64,000 bases of DNA, from assembly GCA_040217175.1 (NCBI GenBank), contig JAVJNT010000002.1, positions 1,000,001-1,064,000 of the forward strand, read 5' to 3'. The notes beneath the pieces are model-generated. The model ran no database searches and was not told the origin of the DNA. It worked only from the letters and a program-made list of their open reading frames with translations. This document shows positions 35,148 to 44,954 of this stretch, in pieces; the stretch's first letter is position 1, and the number at the start of each line of letters is the position of its first letter. This DNA is from Phycisphaerales bacterium. GTDB lineage: Bacteria; Planctomycetota; Phycisphaerae; Phycisphaerales; UBA1924. Position numbers and translations under genes: made by a program.

Positions 35148-36704
35148 TCAGTCCGGCTGGGAGCGAGCCTCGAGCTCCACCACCTCCTTGTATCGGTCGC
35201 GGAAGAACCGGGTATAGGCGATTCTGGCCTCGGCCGCCGCCTCGGGATCTCGCCAGACGTTGCGGACGGGCCGGTAGTGCTCTTCGCTGAACAGCAGCTC
35301 GACCGCCTGCCCGTCCTCGCCCACCACCACCTGGGTCGGGAAGGCGTAGAAGGCCGCCTCGGCCTGCGCCAGCACGGGCGCCCACGACGGATCGTCCGCG
35401 GCACGCTCGCGCAGCCGCCAGAGCGCGGCCCAGGCTTCCTGCAGCTCGTCATCGCTGTCCACGCCGAAGGCGCCCATCATCACCGGGATGGCCGACCGCC
35501 AGCCGCGCGACGGCACGTCGGCCGCGGCGGTGAACGGGTCCACCGGATCGATGAAGCGGTCGGCGTACTTCTCGTACATCACGCGGCGCACGGGCGCGCG
35601 GCGGAGCTCGTAGCGCACGGGTCCGGTCGGCATGGGCCCGGTCTGGTCGGGGTTGGCCGGGAACTGCCACAGGCTCTGGGCCTGCTCGGTCATGCAGAAC
35701 TCAACGAATCTTCGCGCGATCTCGGGGTGCGGCCCGCCGCGGAGGATCGAGACCGGGTCGGCATCGACGTATACCGCACCAACGGGGTCGACGTAGCCCA
35801 CCCGGCTCGACTCGGGCGGCGCGCCCGGTGCCGTCACGGCCTGCGATTGCGTGCGCCCGTAGAAGTCGATCGCCAGCCCGGCCATGGCCTCGCCCGCGGC
35901 CACGTCGAGCGGCGGCTTGGTGGCGGCGCTCGTGAAGTAGCGCGTGTTGGCGGCCATCTCGCGCAGGATGCGCCAGCCCTCGTCCCATCCATACGCGTTC
36001 TGGATCGACTCGAACGTCGTGGTGATCGAGCCGCTCTGCCGCGGGTCGGCCAGCGCCACCAGGCCCATGAGCCGCGGATCGGTCAGGTCCTTGAAGCCCG
36101 TGGGCGTCTCCATGCCCGCCTCGGCGTACAGGTCCTTGTTGAAGATGATGCCGAAGCCCGAGAGCGCGGTGCCGATCCAGTATTGCTCCTCGTCGTAGAG
36201 CAGCTGGTTGCCGATCTTGTTCTCGCCGAACCAGTCATCGAGCTGCTGCTGCGAGAAGCCCGCGGGCACGCTGACGGGCACGTCGATCTCTTCGCCCTCG
36301 ATGGTCGCCGTGAACCCATCGCGCATCTCCCCGTGCTCGTAGCTGCCGCCGCCGAAGAGCAGGTCGAAGCCCATGCGCCCGGGCTCGATGACGACCTCGC
36401 CGTCGACGAGCTGGTATTCGTTGTTGCGGATGGCCGCCTGGTACTGGTCGATCAGCAGGCGCCGGATCTCGCTCGTGCCGCCCGGGGCGCGCCAGTCGAT
36501 GGTGACCGGCTGCCCGTAGTTGGCCTGGTGCCACTCGTTGAAGGCCCGCTCGTACTCGAAGCGGATCTGCTCGGTGTGCGGCGTGATGATGACCAGCAGC
36601 ACGCCCTCGCCATCGGGCGCGTCGTTGCTCGCCGGCCGCACCAGCCAGGGCAGGACCAGCAGTCCGGCGAGCAGCACGCCCAGGGTTCCGACCGTCCATC
36701 GCAT
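35148..36704 (-). CDS. Membrane-anchored or secreted solute-binding protein (ABC iron/FbpA type)
   Basis: 518 residues. An N-terminal hydrophobic segment (LGVLLAGLLVLPWLV) acts as signal peptide or anchor; there is no lipobox. The body is a type II periplasmic binding protein: VLLVIITPHTEQIRFEYERAF, FDLLFGGGSYEHGEM, GFGIIFNKDLYAEAGM and LALADPRQSGS segments, with GPHPEIARRFVEFCMTEQAQSLW near the second lobe. These are typical of ferric-iron/spermidine-like binding proteins. It is longer than usual (about 340), with a C-terminal helical extension of about 150 residues. No permease or ATPase gene is adjacent, and the gene is packed next to pyk. Confidence 0.8.
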   Translation of the reverse strand: MRWTVGTLGVLLAGLLVLPWLVRPASNDAPDGEGVLLVIITPHTEQIRFEYERAFNEWHQANYGQPVTIDWRAPGGTSEIRRLLIDQYQAAIRNNEYQLVDGEVVIEPGRMGFDLLFGGGSYEHGEMRDGFTATIEGEEIDVPVSVPAGFSQQQLDDWFGENKIGNQLLYDEEQYWIGTALSGFGIIFNKDLYAEAGMETPTGFKDLTDPRLMGLVALADPRQSGSITTTFESIQNAYGWDEGWRILREMAANTRYFTSAATKPPLDVAAGEAMAGLAIDFYGRTQSQAVTAPGAPPESSRVGYVDPVGAVYVDADPVSILRGGPHPEIARRFVEFCMTEQAQSLWQFPANPDQTGPMPTGPVRYELRRAPVRRVMYEKYADRFIDPVDPFTAAADVPSRGWRSAIPVMMGAFGVDSDDELQEAWAALWRLRERAADDPSWAPVLAQAEAAFYAFPTQVVVGEDGQAVELLFSEEHYRPVRNVWRDPEAAAEARIAYTRFFRDRYKEVVELEARSQPD

Positions 36705-36726
36705 GGGGCCAGTCTACGCTGAGGCG

Positions 36727-37455
36727 ATGACCAGCCCATCCCGACCGACGCCCGACAACACCACCAAGGCCGCCGTCGTCACCGGCGGCACCGCCGGCAT
36801 CGGCCTGGCCACGGCGAGGGCTCTCATCAAGCGCGGCTGGCGGGTGCTCATCGTCGGGCGAGACCCCAAGCGCCTGGGCGAGGCCCTCGACGCCCTGGGG
36901 GGCCGGGCCCAGGGAACCAGCGCCGACGTCGGCAAGCCCGACGGCCCGGGAGCCATCGTCGCCGCCTGCATGAAGGCCTTCGGCCGCATGGACGCGCTCA
37001 TCAACAACGCCGGCGTGGCGCCCCTGGTGCCCCTGGCCCAGCACACGCCCGGCCTCATCGACCAGTGCTTTGCCACCAACGCCATCGGGCCGGCCAAGCT
37101 CATCCTGGCGGCATGGCCGCACCTCTCGGTCACCAAGGGGCGCGTCGTCAACGTCTCGTCGATGGCCACGCGCGACCCCTACCCCGGCTTCTTCGGATAC
37201 GCCGCGAGCAAGGCGGGCGTCGAGCTCATGGTCAAGAGCATCGCCAACGAGGGCAAGGCTGCGGGCGTCAAGGCGTTCGCCGTCGCGCCGGGTGCGACCG
37301 AGACCGCCATGTTTCGCGCCATCTTCGACGAGTCCGCCGTGCCGCGCAAGGACGTGCTCGACCCGGCCGCCGTCGCGGCCCTCATCGCCGACTGCGCGAC
37401 GGGCCAGCGCGACGAAGACAACGGCAAGGCCATCGAGATCGTGCCGGACGGGTAA
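36727..37455 (+). CDS. Short-chain dehydrogenase/reductase
   Basis: 242 residues from ATG 36727. The cofactor motif is VVTGGTAGIG, with Arg in VGRDPKRLG after strand 2, suggesting NADP(H) preference. NNAGVAPL, the catalytic Ser in VVNVSSMA, and the Y-x3-K of GYAASKAG complete the classical SDR set. The substrate is not evident. The gene diverges from the solute-binding protein gene with only 22 bases between starts, so the promoters must overlap the coding ends. The antiporter gene follows after three bases. Confidence 0.88.
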   Translation: MTSPSRPTPDNTTKAAVVTGGTAGIGLATARALIKRGWRVLIVGRDPKRLGEALDALGGRAQGTSADVGKPDGPGAIVAACMKAFGRMDALINNAGVAPLVPLAQHTPGLIDQCFATNAIGPAKLILAAWPHLSVTKGRVVNVSSMATRDPYPGFFGYAASKAGVELMVKSIANEGKAAGVKAFAVAPGATETAMFRAIFDESAVPRKDVLDPAAVAALIADCATGQRDEDNGKAIEIVPDG

Positions 37456-37458
37456 GCC

Positions 37459-38967
37459 ATGGCCGTTACACCCAGCCCGCCGCTGCTCGCGCTGGCCGAA
37501 CCGGGCGCCATCGCCGGCCTCTTGCTCGTGCTCGGGCTGCTGATGACCCTGAGCCTGGTCTTCGCTCGCGCGCTCCGCCGATTCGGCGTGCCCATCGTGC
37601 TGGGCTTCCTGCTGCTGGGCATGTTCGGCGGCTCGGAGGGCCTTGGCGGCATCGAGTTCGACGACCACCAATTCGCGCTCCGCGCCGGCATGGTCGCGCT
37701 CATACTCATCTTGTTCGACGGCGGGCTCAATTCGTCGCTGGGCGCCATCCGCAGGGGCATCGCGCCCGCCAGCGTGCTGGCCACCGTCGGCGTCGCGGGA
37801 ACGGCCGGCCTGATGGCGCTCGTCGGCCGAATCCTGGGACTGAGCTGGGCCGAGGCCGTGCTCGTGGGCGCCATCGTGAGCTCGACCGACGCGGCGGCCG
37901 TGTTCGCCGTGCTCCGCGGCGGCCGCCTGCGCGTGAAAGAAAACGTGCGCACCACGCTCGAGGTCGAGTCGTGCGTGAACGACCCCACCGCCGTCATCCT
38001 GACCGTCGCCGTCGTCGAGACGCTCGCCGCCACCGATCCACCCGGCTGGTCGCTGCTGTTCCTCGTGCCGCTGCAGCTCGTCGTCGGCGGGCTGTTCGGC
38101 CTGCTCGCGGGCGGGCTGACGCGCCTGGCGCTCACGCGCGTGCGCTTCGCCACCAGCGGGCTGCACCCGGTGCTGACGCTCGCCGGCGCGTTCATCGCGT
38201 TCGGCGGCGCCACGCTCATCGGTGGCTCGGGCTTCCTGGCCGTCTACGCGGCGGCCGTCGTGCTGGGCGTGGGCTCGCCGCCCTACCGCGCGGGGCTGCG
38301 CCGCGTGCACGACGCCATCGCGTGGCTGTGCCAGGTGGGCATGTTCGTGATGCTCGGGCTGCTCGTCTTTCCGAGCCAGCTCCTCCCGATTGCCGGCGTC
38401 GGGCTCACGCTCGGACTCGCCCTGGCCGTCGTCGCCCGACCGGCGGTCGTGTGGCTGTGCCTGCTGCCGTTCAAGTTCTCGCACGCCGAGCGGTTCTACG
38501 TCTCGTGGGTCGGCATCCGCGGCGCCGTGCCGATCATCCTTGCGAGCTTCCCGGTCATCGCCGGCCTCGAGAACGCGCAAGGCGTGTTCCACCTCGTGTT
38601 CTTCATCGTCGTCGTCAGCGCGATCGTGCCCGGGGCAACCATCGTGCCGCTCACACGCTGGCTCAAGCTCGACGGCCCGGAATTGCCCGAGCCCGCCGCC
38701 GCGCTCGAGGTCCACTCGCTGGGCCGGCTCAACGGCGGCTTCCACGTCTACCACGTCAGCCCGACGGTCGCAGCCTGCGGCGCGCTGCTCTCGCAGGTGC
38801 GATTCCCCGAAAAGGCCTCGGTAGCGCTCATCGTGCGGGGCGAACACCTCGTCCCCGCGCGCGGCAACACGCGCATCGCAGAGGGTGACTTCGTCTACGT
38901 GTTCTGCAAGGAGGGCGACGAGCCGGCCATCGGCCTCCTGCTCGGTACGCCGCTCGGCTCGACGTAA
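37459..38967 (+). CDS. CPA1-type potassium (sodium)/proton antiporter with TrkA-C domain
   Basis: 502 residues. About 12 membrane segments follow the CPA1 pattern (LLVLGLLMTLSLVFARAL, IVLGFLLLGMFGG, MVALILILFDGGLNSSL). The ion-binding ND pair is in LEVESCVNDPTAVI (the usual Gly/Ser here is Cys). VGIRGAVPIILASFPVIA matches the NhaP2/CvrA family. Residues about 415-500 form a cytoplasmic TrkA-C-like domain (GGFHVYHVSPT, ALIVRGEHLVPARGNTRIAEGDFVYVFC) that regulates by nucleotide. It exchanges K+ or Na+ for H+ for pH and osmotic balance, and is co-transcribed with the SDR. Confidence 0.9.
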   Translation: MAVTPSPPLLALAEPGAIAGLLLVLGLLMTLSLVFARALRRFGVPIVLGFLLLGMFGGSEGLGGIEFDDHQFALRAGMVALILILFDGGLNSSLGAIRRGIAPASVLATVGVAGTAGLMALVGRILGLSWAEAVLVGAIVSSTDAAAVFAVLRGGRLRVKENVRTTLEVESCVNDPTAVILTVAVVETLAATDPPGWSLLFLVPLQLVVGGLFGLLAGGLTRLALTRVRFATSGLHPVLTLAGAFIAFGGATLIGGSGFLAVYAAAVVLGVGSPPYRAGLRRVHDAIAWLCQVGMFVMLGLLVFPSQLLPIAGVGLTLGLALAVVARPAVVWLCLLPFKFSHAERFYVSWVGIRGAVPIILASFPVIAGLENAQGVFHLVFFIVVVSAIVPGATIVPLTRWLKLDGPELPEPAAALEVHSLGRLNGGFHVYHVSPTVAACGALLSQVRFPEKASVALIVRGEHLVPARGNTRIAEGDFVYVFCKEGDEPAIGLLLGTPLGST

Positions 38968-38971
38968 GCGA

Positions 38972-41900
38972 TCACTCGAATCGCAGCACCACCGTCTGCT
39001 GCGTGGTCGAGATCACACCGTAGCCGTCGACCAGGCGAACGTCTCGCGGCGGGTCCCGCAGCAGGATGGAGCGCGTACCGGTGACCTTGGCCGACGCGGT
39101 ATCGACGGTCGAAACGATGTACTCGCCCTGGTCGTTGTTGATCGAGAAGCTCCGCCGGGGGACGAGCAGCACGCGATCCTGGCCCAGTGCGGGCGGCAGC
39201 TTCTCGTTGCTTCGGCCGCTCGCGCCACGCAGCGCATCGCGGCCGACGATCTGGCCCTCGCCGTCGAGCACCGTCACGCCGCCGGTCGTCATCACGACGA
39301 TGCGGTCGCCCTGCCGCGCAAGCCTTGGGACCTCGCCGTCGCCCAGCGAGAGCATCAGCGGTCGGCCGTCGAAGTCGCCGGTCGCGACCGACCCCATCGA
39401 CAGGTCGCCCCGGGGCGTCATGACGACGACCGCGTCTCCCAGCACCCAGCCCAGGGCGGCGTTCAGGGCCGCGTCGTCGGCGCTCGTCCACAGCTTGCGT
39501 CCCTCGGGTGCGTCAGCGTCGACATCGAAGGCCATCACCGAGCTCTGCATCCCGACGACGATCGAGCCATCTTCTACCGCCGCGAGCCAGCGCGGCGGCT
39601 CGTCGAGGCCCTCGCGTCGGACTTGCATGGCACCCTGCGGCCCGAACGCCCAGAGCGCCAGCGACTCGGCGGCTCCGGCGCGCTCGGACCCCGGCGCCTC
39701 GGTCGAGCCCATCACCCAGATGCGACCGCCGCCCACGGCGACGTCCATGACGGTGCCGATGCCCGGCCGGCCGGCGTACAGCCTCTGGCCGGTCGTCGCG
39801 TCGAGCACCGCGAGCAGTCCGTCGCGCCGCGCGACGGCCACGTGTTCGCCGTCGCTCGCGACGATCCAACCGAGCGGATCGGCGCGCTGCCCCGTGGCCA
39901 TGAGCGCCGCGACACGCGTGCCGTCGCCACCGAGTTTTGCGACTCGATCACCTTCGGCAAAGAATTCGACCATCGGGCCGCTTCGCCAGTCCGACGCATC
40001 GAAGAGGGACACGGAGCGCAGCTCTGGGCCGCCCAGCGTCTGCCACACGAACAAAGCCTGCCGGCGATCCTGCCGCAAGAGCGACGGCGGCCGCGCCGGG
40101 TCGAACGCCGACGTCCAGATCATTTCCAGCGGGCCGGCCGGATCGGCCTCGAAGGGCTCGCCCTCGATGGGCCCGAGGTCGGGCGCGAGCGCCCACACGC
40201 CGACGAGATGCCCGGCGTTCATCACCACGTGCTCGGGCACCGCCGTCTCGACGACCGAGGCAACCGGCGTCATGAGGTACCAGCCATCCAAACGCTGGCT
40301 GACCTCGACGGGCCTGGCGCCCAGGCGCGGCCCGCGGTCTCGGCCGGCGAAGCGCGCCGCCAGCGTGTCCATGTCGGGAGCATCGAGCGTCTCGATGGGC
40401 GACACGGCACGGAGCTGGCGGACCACGCGCCCCGCCGCAGCGACGTGATCGCTCTCGGCCAGCGCCCGGGCAAGCCGAGCACCGATCGACGCGACGTCGA
40501 GCCCGCTCACCGGGCCGTTGCTGGTGCGGATCAGCCGCGCCACGTCGAGCGCGCGACGCCACGCCCGGGCCGCCCGCGTCCGATCGCCCTGCTGCTCGGC
40601 GTGGCGGGCGACCTGCTCGTACGCCCGCATCGCCGCGAGCGTGACGGGCAACCGCGTCGCGAGCGCGAGCCGATCGGCATCGCCTTCGAGCCCCTCGGCC
40701 GCCGCCGCGAGCGCCTCGGCGGCCTCGGCTTCGAGCGGCTCGATGACCGCGTACCCGTGCATCGGCAGCAGGTTCTGCAGCCGGCGCGTCGCGATGACGC
40801 CCGCGGGGTCGGCATCGGCGCCGATCACGGCCGTGCGCAGCGATGCGTCGGCGAGTACGTCCAGGTACGTTCGAGCCGACTCCCGCGGCCTGTCCTGGCG
40901 ATCACGCAGTTCCGCGATGACGAGCAGAGCGCGGGCCCGGCCCTTGGCCTCGATCGCCGCCGCGAGCGTCAGCCGGGCCAGGTCGTCGGCCAGTTCATCA
41001 TTGCGCGACGCTGCATCGCGGCCGCTCATCCGCAGCGTCATCGACAGCAGCGCTTCGAACAAGCGGCGTTGCTCGCCGCGGGCTATACGCAGCGCATTCT
41101 CGCCGCCGTCCCCGGCGCTCGATATTGCCTCGAGCGCGCGCTCGGCTGCACCCGGCACGGCCTCGGGCACGTCGCGCCGGTCGGCCAGCAGCACGAGGCT
41201 CACCAGCGATGCGACGTCATTCGGGTTGCTCCGGAGCCGATCGGTGAGCGCCATGGCCGCAACGTCGGCGCTCATCACACTCTGCATGACGCCCGTGTCG
41301 ACCACCACGATCTGATCGTCGGTCGTTACCAGGCTTCCCGGCCGCGGAAGCGAGATGATGGGCCCGGCGACCTCGCCGTCGGTCGGATCGAGCAGCACGG
41401 CCCGGTCGAACGACGGCACGAGCAGCAGGTCGCCCGCCGCCATCGCGCGCCCGGTGATGGACGCGTCGAACCCGTCGGCGAGCTCAAAGGCGTCCAGCGT
41501 GTTCTGCCCCGAGCGAACGTCGCCCGGCTCGAAGAACCATGCCGTATCGCCGCCGATCGCGGCCACGTGATCGCCCACGCCCACGAGGTAGTCCGCGTCG
41601 CCTAGCGCGGCGGTCGCCACGCGGCCGATCTGCTCGCCCGTGCGACGGTCGAGGTGGAAGACCATCTCTTGCTGATCGACCAGCGCCAGCACCGAATCGC
41701 CGATGACCACCGGCGGGCGCACCAGCCACGCACCGATGGATGCCCGGCGAGCGAACGCCTGCCGCGTATCGAATCGACGCAGCCACACCGGTCGCCCGTC
41801 GTGCGCATCGACGGCGGCAACGACGCCCATCGGGTCGTACCAGTACACGATGCCGCGGTGGAGCACGCCGCCGGCGCCGACGGTCTTGTTCGAGCGGCTC

Positions 41901-43234
41901 CAGCCCGTGCCCGCGCTGCCCAGCGTGCGCATCCACGCCGGCTCGCCCGTCAGCGCGTCGAGCCCGACCAGCGCCGTGGCCACCTGCCGGCCCGAGCGGT
42001 TGTCCTCGCGCAATCCGAAGATCACGCGTCCCTCGCCCGCGATGGGACCGCCGCGGACGTTCGCCAGCGCGTAGCGCGGGTCGATGCTGCGCGTATCGGC
42101 CACCCACAGCTTCTCGCCGCTCTCGAGCGAGACCGCCAGGATGCCCGCCGACATGTCGGGCGCGGCGCTCTGGTGCAAGCCCATCGACGCGTACGCCGCC
42201 CGCGCATCGACCGCGACCGTGTTGGGAGACTCGATCGACCGCCACTTCTGCGGCTCGCGACGATCGTTTGCCATCGTGCGCTTCGAGTCCTCATCGTCGA
42301 GCAGCGAGGCCCGCCAGCGCAGTCGGAGCGAGTAGCGATCCCACGCCGACAGCGTCGGGCCATCGTTGATGAGGATCGAGTCGCCGGCGACCGTGGGCAA
42401 CAACCAGAATCCGCCGCCCTTGGGCTCGATCGGCGGCGGCTCGGGCAATCGCTCGTCGGGGCCCGGCGCAAGATCGCGGTCGATCGCCTGCGACCACGGG
42501 ACTTCGCCCGGCAGGTGCGGCGGACGTGCGCCGCCCTCGAGCGTGCTGGCGTCTTGCCGCGTGACCGACGCGGGCTTGGGAATCTGCAACCCTGCAAACT
42601 CAGCCGGCCCCAGCCCCGCGCCCTCGCGCCACCGGCCGGCGTGCGCGCGGAGCTCCTCGTCGTCGAGCTGCGCGGCGATGAGCGTCAGCAATTCGGCGGC
42701 CTCTGCGTCGCCCGCTCGGTCGGGGTGGCCCTCGAGCTGCAGCAGGGCGTGCGCCGCCGCCCAGAAGCGAGCCAAGCCGAAACGCTCTCGAGCCACGACG
42801 AGCGCCGACTGATAGCCAGCGGGCGTCAGCAAGTAGCCGTGCTCGACCTCGCGGAACCGGCCCTGCGCCGCCAGCCGCTCTGCACGGGCCGAGAACTCGA
42901 TGCGGTACCGCTCCAGCAGCGTGGGCTCGGCCAGCAGCCGCGCGTGGATCGCGTCGCGCACCGAGACGAACAGGTCCTCGTCGGTATCGCTGGGCACCAG
43001 GCGATCGGGCCCCGTTTCGAGGGATGCCTGCAGGGAGCGCACCGCCTCGGCCTCGTTCCCCGCCCGCAGGAGCGAGGGCAGCGACCGCAGCGTGCTTTGC
43101 GTGGCCGTCGAGTCATCGACGTAGATGCTGCTGGTCTCGGCCTGGCCGAGAGCAGCCGCGGCGCAGAGCGAGGCCGCGAGCCCCGCCGCCATCGCGGGCC
43201 ACCATGCACGTCGCCGCTGGGTATGAGCGCTCAC
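38972..43234 (-). CDS. Giant exported PQQ/propeller-repeat protein
   Basis: 1420 residues with a signal peptide (MAAGLAASLCAAAALGQA). The first about 250 residues are helical, with TPR-like pairs (SLLRAGNEAEAVRSLQASL, LLEGHPDRAG-type). Two PQQ-like beta-propeller regions follow (about 270-560 and 1080-1400). Their tell-tale repeats include GGFWLLPTVAGDSILINDGPTLSAWD, ILAVSLESGEKLWVADTRS, GLDALTGEPAWMRTLG and AAVDAHDGRPVWLRRFD. A helical middle domain lies between. The overall plan is that of large planctomycete outer-membrane/BamB-like proteins. Function is unknown. It converges on the antiporter gene with a 4-base gap. Confidence 0.75.
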   Translation of the reverse strand: MSAHTQRRRAWWPAMAAGLAASLCAAAALGQAETSSIYVDDSTATQSTLRSLPSLLRAGNEAEAVRSLQASLETGPDRLVPSDTDEDLFVSVRDAIHARLLAEPTLLERYRIEFSARAERLAAQGRFREVEHGYLLTPAGYQSALVVARERFGLARFWAAAHALLQLEGHPDRAGDAEAAELLTLIAAQLDDEELRAHAGRWREGAGLGPAEFAGLQIPKPASVTRQDASTLEGGARPPHLPGEVPWSQAIDRDLAPGPDERLPEPPPIEPKGGGFWLLPTVAGDSILINDGPTLSAWDRYSLRLRWRASLLDDEDSKRTMANDRREPQKWRSIESPNTVAVDARAAYASMGLHQSAAPDMSAGILAVSLESGEKLWVADTRSIDPRYALANVRGGPIAGEGRVIFGLREDNRSGRQVATALVGLDALTGEPAWMRTLGSAGTGWSRSNKTVGAGGVLHRGIVYWYDPMGVVAAVDAHDGRPVWLRRFDTRQAFARRASIGAWLVRPPVVIGDSVLALVDQQEMVFHLDRRTGEQIGRVATAALGDADYLVGVGDHVAAIGGDTAWFFEPGDVRSGQNTLDAFELADGFDASITGRAMAAGDLLLVPSFDRAVLLDPTDGEVAGPIISLPRPGSLVTTDDQIVVVDTGVMQSVMSADVAAMALTDRLRSNPNDVASLVSLVLLADRRDVPEAVPGAAERALEAISSAGDGGENALRIARGEQRRLFEALLSMTLRMSGRDAASRNDELADDLARLTLAAAIEAKGRARALLVIAELRDRQDRPRESARTYLDVLADASLRTAVIGADADPAGVIATRRLQNLLPMHGYAVIEPLEAEAAEALAAAAEGLEGDADRLALATRLPVTLAAMRAYEQVARHAEQQGDRTRAARAWRRALDVARLIRTSNGPVSGLDVASIGARLARALAESDHVAAAGRVVRQLRAVSPIETLDAPDMDTLAARFAGRDRGPRLGARPVEVSQRLDGWYLMTPVASVVETAVPEHVVMNAGHLVGVWALAPDLGPIEGEPFEADPAGPLEMIWTSAFDPARPPSLLRQDRRQALFVWQTLGGPELRSVSLFDASDWRSGPMVEFFAEGDRVAKLGGDGTRVAALMATGQRADPLGWIVASDGEHVAVARRDGLLAVLDATTGQRLYAGRPGIGTVMDVAVGGGRIWVMGSTEAPGSERAGAAESLALWAFGPQGAMQVRREGLDEPPRWLAAVEDGSIVVGMQSSVMAFDVDADAPEGRKLWTSADDAALNAALGWVLGDAVVVMTPRGDLSMGSVATGDFDGRPLMLSLGDGEVPRLARQGDRIVVMTTGGVTVLDGEGQIVGRDALRGASGRSNEKLPPALGQDRVLLVPRRSFSINNDQGEYIVSTVDTASAKVTGTRSILLRDPPRDVRLVDGYGVISTTQQTVVLRFE

Positions 43235-43415
43235 CGTACCGGACCTCCAACACCGTCCATACGCACCGCAGCCTCTGCCTGATCGGCTCAGCCCACCGGG
43301 CGGGCCAGTCTAACCCGCCCAGGCCGACCCAATTCGATGCGCCACGGCCCGCAGGCCCTGCACCGCAACTCGTCCCGGTCCGATGCCAGCCATCGCAGGG
43401 ACGGGGGCACTTTCG

Positions 43416-43943
43416 ATGACACAATCCGCAGCGGTGCCGGCGACGCCTTCGCCTCGCTTCTCGGACGCGCTCGCCAACGCGGGGATTCCCACCGCGACGT
43501 GGGCACGACTCAAGCCGCGATGGATCAGAATGCCCCTGCGCGAGCAGTGGACGAGCCCGCAGTTGCGCGCCCGTCGCGTCAACCTGTTCCTCCTGGCCAT
43601 CGTGTTCCTCAGCCTGGCCGACCTCGTCATGACGCTCGACCACATGGTGGGGCCGGGCATGTACGAGAGCAACCCGCTGGCTCGCTTCATCCTGCAGTTC
43701 GGCACACCCGCCACGCTGGCGATGTTCAAGTGCATGACGCTCCTGCTGGGCACGTGGCTGCTCTGGCGCACGCGTCGAAGCGTGGCCAGCGAGATCGGCG
43801 CCATCCTGTGCATGGTCGTGCTGACGTGGCTCATGTTCCGCTGGAACCACTACAGCACCGAGATGGCCGCGCTGACCCCGCACCTGGCCGAGATCCAGGT
43901 CTACAACAGCGACAGCTGGGTCGCCATCACGTCCGACCCGTGA
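43416..43943 (+). CDS. DUF5658-like membrane protein
   Basis: 175 residues from ATG 43416; ATG 43383 is also in frame. A 55-residue hydrophilic start ends in basic residues (LRARRVNLF). Three or four hydrophobic helices follow: LFLLAIVFLSLADLVMTL, LARFILQFGTPATLAMFKCMTLLLGTWLL and IGAILCMVVLTWLMF. The D-x3-T-L ... N-P-L-A pattern (ADLVMTLDHMVGPGMYESNPLA) is what I recall from the DUF5658 family. It diverges from the propeller gene, and its last 17 bases overlap the convergent pyrB. Function is unknown. Confidence 0.65.
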   Translation: MTQSAAVPATPSPRFSDALANAGIPTATWARLKPRWIRMPLREQWTSPQLRARRVNLFLLAIVFLSLADLVMTLDHMVGPGMYESNPLARFILQFGTPATLAMFKCMTLLLGTWLLWRTRRSVASEIGAILCMVVLTWLMFRWNHYSTEMAALTPHLAEIQVYNSDSWVAITSDP

Positions 43944-44946
43944 CCGCCCCGCGGGCCTCCAGGCACGCCATCCGCACCGCAACGCCCAGCGACACCTGCC
44001 GCGTGATGATCGATCGCGGCGAGCCCATGACGTCGGCGTCGATCTCGACGCCCGGGTTGGCCGGCCCGGGGTGCATCACGATCGCACCGGGCTTGAGCAG
44101 GTTCGTACGCTCGGCCGTCAATCCGAATTCCTGGCGGTAGGCCGCGTTGGCGCCAGATGCATCGAGGTCGCTGCCGCCGCGCTCGTGCTGGATGCGCAGG
44201 GCCATCACGGCGTCGACCTCCCGCAGCGCACCCTCGAAGCTCTCGACGATCGATCCACCGGCGGACGCTGCGACGTCGGCGTCGACGCTGGGCCCCGCAA
44301 CGAGCAAGCGCGCGCCCAGTGCCGCCATGCACGGCCCGCTCGAGCGCGCGACGCGTGACCGCGCCACGTCGCCCACGATCAGCACCGCCAGCCCGTCGAG
44401 GTCGAGCGAATCCAGCCGCTTGTGCGCCTCGGCCAGCGCCAGCGTGTCGAGCAACCCCTGCGTCGGGTGCTCGCCGTCGCCCGCACCGGCGTTGAGCACC
44501 GGGATGCGCACGGCCTGCGCCACCTCGAGCACGTCCTCGGTCTGCTTCGCACGCACCACCAGGCGGCTGACGCCCATTGCCTCGACCGTGCGCGCCGTGT
44601 CGGCCAGCGTCTCGCCCTTGCTCAGCGAACTGCCACGGTCCGTCAGCTCGATGATGCGCCCGCCGAGCCGATGCACCGCCATGGCAAAGCTCAGCCGCGT
44701 GCGCGTCGAGTCCTCGAAGAACAGCAGCCCGATGACCTGTCCGCGGAGCGTCTGCCCGACGTCGAACGGATCCTCGTCGAGCGCCCAGGCGTGCTGTCGG
44801 GCACGCGAGAGCAGCCGCCGCAGCACGTCCGGACGCAGGTCTCGAAGCCGGATCAGGTCCTTGCCGGGCATGACGCCCGAGAGCGCGTGCGCGCCGACGA
44901 TGCCCGACGTCGGTTCCCCCGAGCCGCTCGCACGCACCCTGCCCAT
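43927..44946 (-). CDS. pyrB: Aspartate carbamoyltransferase, catalytic subunit
   Basis: 339 residues. It condenses carbamoyl phosphate and L-aspartate in pyrimidine synthesis. Carbamoyl-phosphate binding STRTR is at 80-84 in FFEDSTRTRLSF. SLSKGETLADTART is the 80s loop with Ser and Lys. HPTQGLLDTLAL is the next ligand block. The Asp-binding part has VMALRIQHERGG and ends with the HPGPANPG motif; ITRQVSLGVAVRMA closes the protein. The N-terminal about 25 residues extend past the usual start. pyrC does not follow; the next gene is a lipoprotein. Confidence 0.95.
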   Translation of the reverse strand: MGRVRASGSGEPTSGIVGAHALSGVMPGKDLIRLRDLRPDVLRRLLSRARQHAWALDEDPFDVGQTLRGQVIGLLFFEDSTRTRLSFAMAVHRLGGRIIELTDRGSSLSKGETLADTARTVEAMGVSRLVVRAKQTEDVLEVAQAVRIPVLNAGAGDGEHPTQGLLDTLALAEAHKRLDSLDLDGLAVLIVGDVARSRVARSSGPCMAALGARLLVAGPSVDADVAASAGGSIVESFEGALREVDAVMALRIQHERGGSDLDASGANAAYRQEFGLTAERTNLLKPGAIVMHPGPANPGVEIDADVMGSPRSIITRQVSLGVAVRMACLEARGAVTGRT

Positions 44947-44954
44947 GGCCTTGC

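Noticed and set aside
33876-36722. 948-codon open frame on the + strand
   Set aside because: Antisense of pyk and of the solute-binding protein gene. High GC keeps opposite frames open; no domain is recognisable.
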